The translations under genes and the position numbers were made by a program. 64,000 nt of DNA, taken from the NCBI RefSeq assembly GCF_036541335.1, contig NZ_JAZHBO010000001.1, positions 744,001 to 808,000 on the forward strand, read 5' to 3'. Positions 35,487 through 42,500 of the stretch are shown in pieces (the first letter of the stretch is position 1; each line of letters begins with the position of its first letter). The notes under the pieces were generated by a model, which saw only the letters and a program-made list of their open reading frames with translations, ran no database searches and was not told the origin of the DNA. The DNA comes from Aquilutibacter rugosus (GTDB lineage: Bacteria > Pseudomonadota > Gammaproteobacteria > Xanthomonadales > Xanthomonadaceae).

Positions 35487-36887
35487 ATGTCGTCCGCTAT
35501 TAAGCACATCGAAAAACTGATCGAAGAACACGAGATCGAATTCCTGGACCTGCGTTTTACCGATATGCGAGGCGTGTGGCATCACGTGACCTTCCCGGTC
35601 AGCGTGGTTGAACCTTCGTTGTTCGAAGACGGCAAGATGTTCGATGGCAGCTCCATCGTCGGCTGGCGCGGCATCCAGCAGAGCGACATGGTCCTGCTGC
35701 CCGATCCCGACACGGCAGTGCTCGACCCCTTCATGGAATATCCGACGCTGATCATGACCTGCGACGTGCTCGATCCGACCACGATGCAAGGCTATGAGCG
35801 CGACCCGCGCGGTATCGCCAAGCGCGCCGAGGCGTATCTGCAGGCATCGGGTGTGGCGGACACCGCCTTCTTCGGTCCGGAACCGGAGTTCTTCGTGTTC
35901 GACAACGTGCGCTTCGGCAACGACATGGGCCACACTTTCTTTGAAATCGATTCCGAGGAAGCGAGCTGGGACGTGCACGGCAGCAATGCCTACCGTCCTA
36001 CGGTCAAAGGCGGTTATTTCCCCGTGCCGCCGGTCGATACGCTGCACGACATTCGCGCCGAAATGTGCAAGCTGCTGGAACTGGCCGGTCAAACGGTCGA
36101 AGTGCATCACCACGAAGTGGCGAACGCCGGTCAGTGCGAAATCGGCACTAAGTTCAACACGCTGACGCGCAAGGCCGACGAGCTGCAAATGCTTAAGTAC
36201 ATCGTCAAGAACGTCGCGCATCATCACGGCAAGGTCGCCACCTTTATGCCCAAGCCGATCGTCGGTGACAACGGTTCGGGTATGCACGTGCATCAGTCGC
36301 TGGGTAAGGACGGCACCAACCTGTTCAACGGTGACGGTTACGGCGGTCTGTCGCAACTGGCGCTGTGGTACATCGGCGGTGTGTTCAAGCATGCGCGCGC
36401 CATCAATGCCTTCGCCAACGCCACCACCAACTCGTACAAGCGCCTGGTGCCGGGCTTCGAAGCCCCGGTCATGCTGGCGTACTCGGCATCCAACCGTTCG
36501 GCTTCGTGCCGTATCCCGTACGTGGCCAACCCCAAGGGCCGCCGCATCGAATTCCGCTTCCCGGATCCGATGAACTCGGGTTACCTGACCTTTGCTGCTC
36601 TGATGATGGCCGGCCTCGACGGCATCAAGAACCAGATCGACCCGGGTGCACCGAGCGACAAGGATCTGTACGATCTGCCGCCCGAAGAGGAAAAGGGCAT
36701 CCCGACCGTCTGCCATTCGCTGGATCAGGCGCTCGAAGCGCTGGACAAGGATCGCGACTTCCTGAAGGCCGGCGGCGTGTTCACCGACGACTTCATTGAT
36801 GCGTACATCGGCGTCAAGATGAAGGAAGTGACGCAGTTCCGCGCTGCAACGCACCCGTTGGAATATCAGATGTATTTCGCCAACTGA
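35487..36887 (+). CDS. glnA: Glutamine synthetase type I
   Basis: 466 aa from ATG 35487 (MSSAIKHIEKLIEEHEIEF). Makes glutamine from glutamate and ammonia with ATP; dodecameric. Seen are FDGSSIVGW, the metal-site stretch FGPEPEFFVFD, NGSGMHVHQS, and the adenylylation tyrosine in DLYDLPPEE near residue 395, indicating control by GlnE. Length is typical (about 469). Monocistronic with a 12-bp-stem terminator. Confidence 0.97.
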   Translation: MSSAIKHIEKLIEEHEIEFLDLRFTDMRGVWHHVTFPVSVVEPSLFEDGKMFDGSSIVGWRGIQQSDMVLLPDPDTAVLDPFMEYPTLIMTCDVLDPTTMQGYERDPRGIAKRAEAYLQASGVADTAFFGPEPEFFVFDNVRFGNDMGHTFFEIDSEEASWDVHGSNAYRPTVKGGYFPVPPVDTLHDIRAEMCKLLELAGQTVEVHHHEVANAGQCEIGTKFNTLTRKADELQMLKYIVKNVAHHHGKVATFMPKPIVGDNGSGMHVHQSLGKDGTNLFNGDGYGGLSQLALWYIGGVFKHARAINAFANATTNSYKRLVPGFEAPVMLAYSASNRSASCRIPYVANPKGRRIEFRFPDPMNSGYLTFAALMMAGLDGIKNQIDPGAPSDKDLYDLPPEEEKGIPTVCHSLDQALEALDKDRDFLKAGGVFTDDFIDAYIGVKMKEVTQFRAATHPLEYQMYFAN

Positions 36888-36917
36888 TTGCGCCCCGGCA
36901 TTACTGCCTCGCAAACG

Positions 36918-36945
36918 AAACGGCCGCCCAACAGGGCGGCCGTTT
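36918..36945. terminator. Bidirectional terminator between glnA and the GlsB-like gene
   Basis: Perfect 12-bp stem AAACGGCCGCCC / GGGCGGCCGTTT with loop AACA. It lies between convergent genes and has short T runs on both strands, so it can serve both. Confidence 0.85.
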
Positions 36946-36966
36946 CACTTGAGGTGCTGTGCTTAC

Positions 36967-37239
36967 TTAGCGGATGCGACCGCGGCGCACCAGGTTCACC
37001 AGTGCCAGCAAGATCAGCGCGCCGACAAACGACACGGCGATGCTCGCAAACGACAGGTTACCGTCGGTGATGTTGGCGCCGGTGATGCCAAGCATGGGAG
37101 CAATAAAGCCGCCCAGGAGTGCACCAACAATGCCAACCACAATATTCAACAGCAGGCCTTGCTGGCCGTCCGTACGCATGACCAGACTTGCCAGCCAACC
37201 CAGGACGCCACCGACAATTAGCAGAATCAACCAACCCAT
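36967..37239 (-). CDS. GlsB/YeaQ/YmgE family stress-response membrane protein
   Basis: 90-aa very hydrophobic protein with three predicted helices and the family glycine pattern (GGVLGWLASLVMRTDGQQG, NIVVGIVGALLGGF). Members (transglycosylase-associated protein family) are stress-induced inner-membrane proteins of unknown mechanism. ends in a basic tail VRRGRIR. Confidence 0.92.
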   Translation of the reverse strand: MGWLILLIVGGVLGWLASLVMRTDGQQGLLLNIVVGIVGALLGGFIAPMLGITGANITDGNLSFASIAVSFVGALILLALVNLVRRGRIR

Positions 37240-37395
37240 AGATACAACTCCTCTGTAAATTCAATGTGTTTTAACAGCGCAAACAATTACTTTTACTTTG
37301 CAACAGGATTGTGTCGGTCATTGCAGGCACCTAAAGCGTGACCGGCAACCCTTCCTAATTTTTATACGCCACTTTTAGGTAAAAAACAGCAATTG

Positions 37396-37971
37396 ATGCA
37401 AAATTCCTGCATGAGCGTTGCATTGCCCACAGTTTCGATTCACCAACGTCAGCATGGCGTGATGACTCGTGAGCAAGTTGCGGCGTATTTGCAGCAGGAG
37501 TTATCGCTGAGTGAAGCCCCTGTTTTTGTGCGCAGCAATAAAGGGCGGCCGCAGGTGCAGCTGGAATCGTTCGACTGCAATTGGTCGCATAGCGGTGAGC
37601 TGCTGGCGATGGCATGGTCATCGCAACATCGGGTCGGTATTGATATCGAGCAGGTGCGTCCGCGTCCGCAATGGCAACGTGTGGCCAAGCGGTTTTTATT
37701 GCCGGCCGAATGTGCGCAACTGACAGATGCCAATGATTTTCTGCAACTGTGGGTGCGTAAGGAGGCGCTGCTCAAAGCCATCGGTCAAGGACTCGCCCAC
37801 GGCCTGCGGTTCGTTGAATTTGCTAAAGCGCATGGCGAGTGGCAGCTGCAGGCGGTGAGTCCGGCGTTGGACGTGCCTTCGGACTGGAACGTGTGCGGTC
37901 TGGACATTGACGAAGGCTATATCGGTGCATTGGCATGGCGCGATCGGTACACTGTGGCGCATGACGATTGA
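37396..37971 (+). CDS. 4'-phosphopantetheinyl transferase superfamily protein (Sfp-like)
   Basis: 191 aa from ATG 37396 (ATG 37411 is possible). Sfp-type enzymes attach phosphopantetheine from CoA to carrier proteins. Motifs: GIDIEQVRPR (Mg-binding Asp/Glu) near residue 82 and LWVRKEALLKAIGQGL near 117. No NRPS, PKS or carrier protein lies nearby, so it may serve distant clusters or act as a general holo-ACP synthase. Overlaps rsmG by 11 bp. The upstream 37240-37395 is AT-rich with no clear promoter. Confidence 0.85.
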   Translation: MQNSCMSVALPTVSIHQRQHGVMTREQVAAYLQQELSLSEAPVFVRSNKGRPQVQLESFDCNWSHSGELLAMAWSSQHRVGIDIEQVRPRPQWQRVAKRFLLPAECAQLTDANDFLQLWVRKEALLKAIGQGLAHGLRFVEFAKAHGEWQLQAVSPALDVPSDWNVCGLDIDEGYIGALAWRDRYTVAHDD

Positions 37972-38629
37972 GATCCCTTCGGCGCTGTCGGCGCAGCGCG
38001 AACCCCTGATTTCCGGCCTGAATACCTTGGGTCTGGACGGCGACCGCCTGTCTGAGCCGCTGCTGCAGTATCTGGCGCTGATGCTCAAGTGGAACGCCAC
38101 GTACAACCTGACGGCAATCACCGAGCCGTACGAAATGGTGGTCAAGCACGTGCTCGATTCGGCGGCGATGCACGCTTCGGTGCGCGATTTGGCAGCGCAG
38201 GGCGGCTCGATCGCCGATTTGGGAGCCGGGGCCGGATTGCCGGGCATCGTTCTGAGCGTGATTTATCCCGAGCTGCACGTGACCATGCTGGAGAGCGCCG
38301 GCAAGAAGGTGCGGTTTATGCGCGAGGCCATCCGCCAGTTGGGGCTGCCGCATGCGCGAGCCGAGCACGTGCGGATCGAGGCGTACCGTCCCGAGGTCCT
38401 GTTTGATGCGATTACGGCACGGGCACTGGCCACGTTGCCGGAGCTGATTCGCCTGGGCGCCCATCTGCTCAAGCCCGGTGGCGAACTGCTGGCCATGAAA
38501 GCCGTATTCCCTGCCGAAGAGATCGCCAACCTCCCGGCGCCGTGGCAGGTGGTGGCCGATCAGGAACTCGTGGTTCCGTTTTTGCAGGCCCAGCGTCGGC
38601 TAATGCGTGTGGCAGCGTCACACGGCTAA
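37961..38629 (+). CDS. rsmG: 16S rRNA (guanine(527)-N7)-methyltransferase RsmG
   Basis: 222 aa from ATG 37961 (MTIEIPSALS); a longer frame starting 37907 lies inside the previous gene. SAM-binding motif ADLGAGAGLPGIVLSV near residue 85, with KWNATYNLTAI upstream, both family hallmarks. Loss of RsmG gives low-level streptomycin resistance. It precedes parAB, the conserved rsmG-parA-parB order often found near the chromosome origin. Confidence 0.96.
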   Translation: MTIEIPSALSAQREPLISGLNTLGLDGDRLSEPLLQYLALMLKWNATYNLTAITEPYEMVVKHVLDSAAMHASVRDLAAQGGSIADLGAGAGLPGIVLSVIYPELHVTMLESAGKKVRFMREAIRQLGLPHARAEHVRIEAYRPEVLFDAITARALATLPELIRLGAHLLKPGGELLAMKAVFPAEEIANLPAPWQVVADQELVVPFLQAQRRLMRVAASHG

Positions 38630-38701
38630 TGCATAATAAGAGATTCCGCCGTGCGTCCTGAGGGGTGTGCGGCTCACTGAATTTCGGACGTATTACGCAC
38701 T

Positions 38702-39496
38702 ATGGCCCGCATTATCGCCGTCGCCAACCAAAAAGGTGGTGTCGGCAAAACGACTACCGCTGTGAACCTGACTGCCGGCCTGGCACGCATGTCCAAACGC
38801 GTCCTGCTGATTGATCTGGATCCGCAAGGCAATGCGACCATGGGCTCGGGCGTTGACAAGCGCGAGGCCGAGTACACGATCTGCGAGGTCCTGCTCAAAG
38901 AATGCAGCGCTGACGATGCCATCGTACGGACCGAGGAACAGTTCGATCTGATCCCCGGCAACATGGATCTGACCGCTGCCGAAATGGAGCTGATCGGCTT
39001 GCCGCCGGAGCATCGCGGTTCGCAATTGCGTAAACTGCTGGAGCCGTTGCGCGCCCGCTACGATTTCATTCTGATTGACTGCCCGCCATCGCTGTCGCTG
39101 CTGACGATCAATGCGCTGACGGCGGCCGACTCGGTCATCATCCCGATGCAGTGCGAATACTACGCACTCGAGGGCATCAGTTCGCTGATGGATACCGTGC
39201 AGATGCTGCAGGCCAACGGCAATCCGCAGCTCGAAATCGAGGGCGTGTTGCGCACCATGTTCGATGTGCGCAGCAAACTGGCCAATGCCGTGTCCGATGA
39301 GCTCACGCAGTTCTTCGGCGATAAGGTGTTCCGCACCATCGTGCCGCGAAACGTGCGCCTGGCCGAGGCGCCGAGCTACGGCCAAAGTATTGTGGGTTAC
39401 GACAAATCATCCAAGGGCGGCGTCGCGTATATTGCGCTGGCCGGTGAGGTGCTGCGTCTGCAGCGCGAACGCGACAAACTGGAGGGCGCCGCATGA
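38702..39496 (+). CDS. parA: Chromosome-partitioning ATPase ParA
   Basis: 264 aa, deviant Walker A KGGVGKTTTAVNLT near residue 11, Walker A' DLDPQGN and Walker B FILIDCPPSL. Works with ParB to segregate the origin region. Length and absence of an N-terminal helix-turn-helix mark the chromosomal (type Ib-like Soj) class. Its stop overlaps the parB ATG (ATGA). Confidence 0.96.
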   Translation: MARIIAVANQKGGVGKTTTAVNLTAGLARMSKRVLLIDLDPQGNATMGSGVDKREAEYTICEVLLKECSADDAIVRTEEQFDLIPGNMDLTAAEMELIGLPPEHRGSQLRKLLEPLRARYDFILIDCPPSLSLLTINALTAADSVIIPMQCEYYALEGISSLMDTVQMLQANGNPQLEIEGVLRTMFDVRSKLANAVSDELTQFFGDKVFRTIVPRNVRLAEAPSYGQSIVGYDKSSKGGVAYIALAGEVLRLQRERDKLEGAA

Positions 39497-40422
39497 GCGC
39501 AGAGGGTAAGGCTAAAAAACGCACAGGTCTCGGTCGGGGTCTGAGTTCCCTAATGAGTCCGGCAGCCGCGGCCAACGCCGCCAAACTGACCGAGGTCCAA
39601 AAGGGCGACGAACTGCGTTCCTTGCCCATTGATGCCATGATCGCGGGCCGCTATCAGCCGCGTAAAGTCTGGGATCAGGGCAAGTTAGAGGAATTAGCCG
39701 ACTCGATCCGTACGCAGGGCGTGATTCAGCCCATCGTCGTGCGTGATATCGGCAACAAAGTCTTTGAAATCATTGCCGGTGAACGCCGTTGGCGCGCCAG
39801 CAAGTTGGCCGGCCTGGCAGACATTCCGGCCGTGATTCGTGTGGTCGATGACCGCACTGTCGTGGCCATGGCGCTGATTGAAAACATCCAGCGCGAAGAT
39901 CTCAACCCGATCGAAGAAGCACAGGCGCTGCATCGTCTGATCGAAGAATTCTCGCTGACGCATGCGCAAGCTGCCGAGACGGTGGGGCGCTCGCGTGCTG
40001 CCGTCAGTAACCTGCTGCGTCTGCTGGATCTGCCCGCTGAAATTCGCAGCTATGTCGAGACCCGCGGCCTGGAGATGGGTCACGCCCGCGCGCTGCTGTC
40101 GCTGGCGCCGCCGGCCGCTATCGCCTTGGCCAAGCAGGCTGCGGACAATGGCTGGTCGGTGCGCGAGGTCGAACATCGCGTGCAACAGCTGTTGGCCGGG
40201 CAGGTCGGTGGCTCGCGTCCGCGTGCCGGTGCCAATGGCGCGGGCAAAAAAGCCTCGGCCGATATCGAGGCGCTGGAACGCTCGTTGGCCGAAACGCTCG
40301 GGACCAAGGTCAATATTCTGCATGGCCGTGGTGGCAAGGGGCGACTGATTCTTCATTACGGCAACCTCGACACACTCGACGGCTTGCTGGCCCGTCTGCG
40401 TCCGGATGGCGCTTCGGAATGA
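39493..40422 (+). CDS. parB: Chromosome-partitioning protein ParB
   Basis: 309 aa. N-terminal CTPase/ParB domain with GERRWRASKLAGL near residue 97 and ENIQREDLNPIEEA. Helix-turn-helix region follows (LTHAQAAETVGRSRAAVSNLLRLL), then a C-terminal dimerisation domain. Overlaps parA and the downstream glycosyltransferase by 4 bp each, making a coupled run. No consensus parS site was noticed in this window. Confidence 0.96.
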   Translation: MSAEGKAKKRTGLGRGLSSLMSPAAAANAAKLTEVQKGDELRSLPIDAMIAGRYQPRKVWDQGKLEELADSIRTQGVIQPIVVRDIGNKVFEIIAGERRWRASKLAGLADIPAVIRVVDDRTVVAMALIENIQREDLNPIEEAQALHRLIEEFSLTHAQAAETVGRSRAAVSNLLRLLDLPAEIRSYVETRGLEMGHARALLSLAPPAAIALAKQAADNGWSVREVEHRVQQLLAGQVGGSRPRAGANGAGKKASADIEALERSLAETLGTKVNILHGRGGKGRLILHYGNLDTLDGLLARLRPDGASE

Positions 40423-41207
40423 GTACCGCCGCTGACGTTGCCGCCGATTTGACGCCAATTGCGCGAGTCGGTAACCCGCAATTGTCGGTCGTCGTGCCGG
40501 TCCACAACGAACGCGACAACGTGCAGCCGCTGGTGCAGGAGATTGTGGCGGCGCTGCGCGGTCTGTTGCCGTTTGAGATTGTCTATGTCGATGACACCAG
40601 CACCGATGACACCGTTGCAGTGCTGCAGGCGCTGCAAAAAGAGGTGCCGGAGCTGCGCGTTATCCGCCATCTGACCAATGCAGGGCAGAGTACGGCGGTG
40701 CGCAATGGCGTCAAGGCCGCGCGTTCGCCTTGGATCGCCACGCTAGATGGCGATGGCCAGAACGATCCCGCCGATATCCCCAAATTGCTGGTGCAACGGG
40801 ACGCGTCGGCCGATCCTTCGCTCAAGATGTTTGCAGGATGGCGGGTCTCGCGGCAGGATAGCGGCTCCAAGCGCTGGGCCTCCAAGTGGGCCAATGCCAT
40901 CCGTTCTCGCATGCTGCGCGATGAGACCCCGGACACCGGTTGCGGCATCAAGCTGTTTGAGCGCGAGGCGTTTCTGGAACTGCCGCATTTCAGTCACATG
41001 CACCGCTATCTGCCGGCGCTGATGCAGCGGGCAGGGTATCGCAGCGTGTCGGTGCCGGTGAATCATCGGCATCGTACGGCCGGTGTGTCCAAGTACAACA
41101 ATCTCAACCGTGCGCTGGTCGGTATCGCCGATTTGCGCGGCGTCGCGTGGCTGATCAAGCGCGGAAAGGTCACCGCGACGGAAGAGCTGTCGCGTGGTAA
41201 ATGGTAA
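40419..41207 (+). CDS. Family 2 glycosyltransferase (DPM1/ArnC-like)
   Basis: 262 aa, GT-A fold: SVVVPVHNERDNVQPLV, FEIVYVDDTSTDDT and the DXD-type DGDGQNDP. No C-terminal membrane helices. Such enzymes add a sugar to polyprenyl phosphate; together with the following LABN-domain protein this points to lipid-linked sugar donation for lipid A or glycan modification (inference). ATGA overlap with parB. Its last residues GKW and stop are encoded in the GGTAAATGG repeat. Confidence 0.88.
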   Translation: MSTAADVAADLTPIARVGNPQLSVVVPVHNERDNVQPLVQEIVAALRGLLPFEIVYVDDTSTDDTVAVLQALQKEVPELRVIRHLTNAGQSTAVRNGVKAARSPWIATLDGDGQNDPADIPKLLVQRDASADPSLKMFAGWRVSRQDSGSKRWASKWANAIRSRMLRDETPDTGCGIKLFEREAFLELPHFSHMHRYLPALMQRAGYRSVSVPVNHRHRTAGVSKYNNLNRALVGIADLRGVAWLIKRGKVTATEELSRGKW

Positions 41208-41336
41208 ATGGGATTTGGTAAATGGTTTGGCTCGGACCCAGTACAGGCCCAGTCAGCTGAACTAACTCCGTCGCGGTAGCTGTTGCTGTTGATTTTCCAC
41301 CACTTTCCAACTCCCATTTACCATTTACCATTTACC
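41196..41336. repeat. GGTAAAT tandem/inverted repeat between the glycosyltransferase and LABN genes
   Basis: GGTAAATGGTAAATGGG at 41196-41212 is perfectly inverted at 41313-41329; a further GGTAAATGG lies at 41217-41225 and the right arm extends to a third CCATTTACC at 41328-41336. About 100 bp separate the arms. The element supplies the glycosyltransferase stop and reaches to 3 bp before the next ATG. Function unknown; it could form a large hairpin that limits read-through between the two genes. Confidence 0.75.
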
Positions 41337-41338
41337 GC

Positions 41339-41674
41339 ATGAACGACATTATTCCCTGGCTCGAATGGACCGGCATCCACATGACCGGCTGGAAGCTGAT
41401 CGGCTGGGTTGGCGCGCTGATGTTCGGCTCGCGCTGGCTGGTCCAGTTCGTCGCGACCAAGCGGGCCGGCAAGCCCACCATTCCGCGGGCGTTCTGGTAC
41501 ATGTCGCTGGTCGGATCGGCCATGACTCTGGCGTACTTCGTGTTTTCGCCCAAGCAGGATTCGGTCGGGGTGTTGCAGAATCTGTTCCCGGGTTTCACCG
41601 CCGCCTACTCGCTATATGCCGATATCCGGCACCGCGGCTGGCGCCGTGACAAGTCAGACCCTGTAAGTGGTTGA
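41339..41674 (+). CDS. Lipid-A-disaccharide synthase N-terminal (LABN) domain protein
   Basis: 111 aa, three predicted membrane helices, matching the small LABN family (GWVGALMFGSRWLVQF, FWYMSLVGSAMTLAYF, ...NLFPGFTAAYSLY). Despite the name the domain is not catalytic LpxB; it often accompanies GT2 and GT39 glycosyltransferases and may act as a flippase-like subunit. Directly downstream of the GT2 gene. Confidence 0.88.
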   Translation: MNDIIPWLEWTGIHMTGWKLIGWVGALMFGSRWLVQFVATKRAGKPTIPRAFWYMSLVGSAMTLAYFVFSPKQDSVGVLQNLFPGFTAAYSLYADIRHRGWRRDKSDPVSG

Positions 41675-41808
41675 CCGATAAGGAAAACTAGGGCATCATA
41701 GCGGGCTTACTGCGCAAAAAGTGCCTTCGACATGGGTCGATCGGGCTGCGCTGGGGCCGCCGCTCTCCAGGCTATGGGGGGCATCATCAGACATTACCGA
41801 GGTGCGTT

Positions 41809-42045
41809 ATGTCAAAAGTATGCCAAGTCACCGGCAAGCGTACGGTCACGGGTAACAACGTGTCCCACGCCATGAACAAAACCCGTCGCCGCTTTATGCC
41901 GAACCTGCACGAACGCAAGTTCTGGGTCGCCAGCGAAAACCGCTGGATCAAGCTGCGTGTTTCCACTGCTGCCATGCGCACCATCGACAAGAACGGTATC
42001 GATTCCGTGCTGGCCGATCTCCGCGCTCGCGGCGAAAAGATCTGA
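41809..42045 (+). CDS. rpmB: 50S ribosomal protein L28
   Basis: 78 aa, full family match: MSKVCQVTGKRTVTGNNVSH, NKTRRRFMPNL, and the C-terminal TIDKNGID. Structural protein of the large subunit. Followed after 19 bp by rpmG. The 134-bp upstream gap should hold the rpmBG promoter but no clear -10/-35 pair stands out. Confidence 0.98.
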   Translation: MSKVCQVTGKRTVTGNNVSHAMNKTRRRFMPNLHERKFWVASENRWIKLRVSTAAMRTIDKNGIDSVLADLRARGEKI

Positions 42046-42064
42046 TTTTTAAGGAGATATCGCC

Positions 42065-42229
42065 ATGGCTTCTAAGCGTGACAAGATCCGCCTGATCTCT
42101 TCCGAAGGCACCGGTCATTTCTACACGACCGACAAGAACAAGAAGAACACCCCGGGCAAGATGGAGATCAAGAAGTACGATCCCGTCGTCCGTAAGCACG
42201 TGATCTACAAGGAAGGCAAGATCAAGTAA
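42065..42229 (+). CDS. rpmG: 50S ribosomal protein L33
   Basis: 54 aa, MASKRDKIRLISSEGTGHFY through the basic C-terminus YKEGKIK. The cysteine-free (zinc-independent) form of L33: no CxxC motif. An AAGGAGATAT ribosome binding site precedes the ATG. Short but unmistakable by sequence and by its place after rpmB, with a terminator right after it. Confidence 0.97.
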   Translation: MASKRDKIRLISSEGTGHFYTTDKNKKNTPGKMEIKKYDPVVRKHVIYKEGKIK

Positions 42230-42250
42230 TTGATCGCCTCCGCTGTTCGC

Positions 42251-42286
42251 AAAACCCCGCCGGTCAAACGGCGGGGTTTTCTTTTG
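42251..42286 (+). terminator. Rho-independent terminator of rpmB-rpmG
   Basis: Stem AAAACCCCGCCG / CGGCGGGGTTTT with loop GTCAAA, followed by CTTTT. Located 22 bp after the rpmG stop, and it isolates the giant operon downstream. Confidence 0.93.
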
Positions 42287-42358
42287 GGTGCTACGAAAGA
42301 GGATTGTCGGAGGCGTGGATTTTAGCCTCAACACCCCGAGGGTCCTTTTCTGAACAAA

Positions 42359-42388
42359 TGGCATTAAGATTTTTCACCCTTGTATTAT
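42359..42388 (+). promoter_or_regulatory. Possible promoter of the giant surface-protein operon
   Basis: In the AT-rich 214-bp leader, -10 TATTAT (42383-42388) lies 18 bp after a weak TGGCAT (42359-42364). This is the only good -10 before the first gene; the leader would be about 105 nt. The rest of the region (42287-42500) holds no gene. An AGGA site 6 nt before ATG 42501 acts as ribosome binding site. Confidence 0.35.
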
Positions 42389-42500
42389 AGGATTTAGGTT
42401 CTGTTACACTTCGCCCCATAAGGCAACCGAGCGCGATTTGTGGGGATTGGCGCACTTCTCGAGCATTGGAAGCCAATTACGATATTAATTAGGATGGTAA

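Noticed and set aside
38630..41207. parS centromere site near parAB
   Set aside because: No TGTTnCACGTGnAACA-like 16-bp palindrome was noticed here or in the rest of the window; reading by eye could miss degenerate sites.
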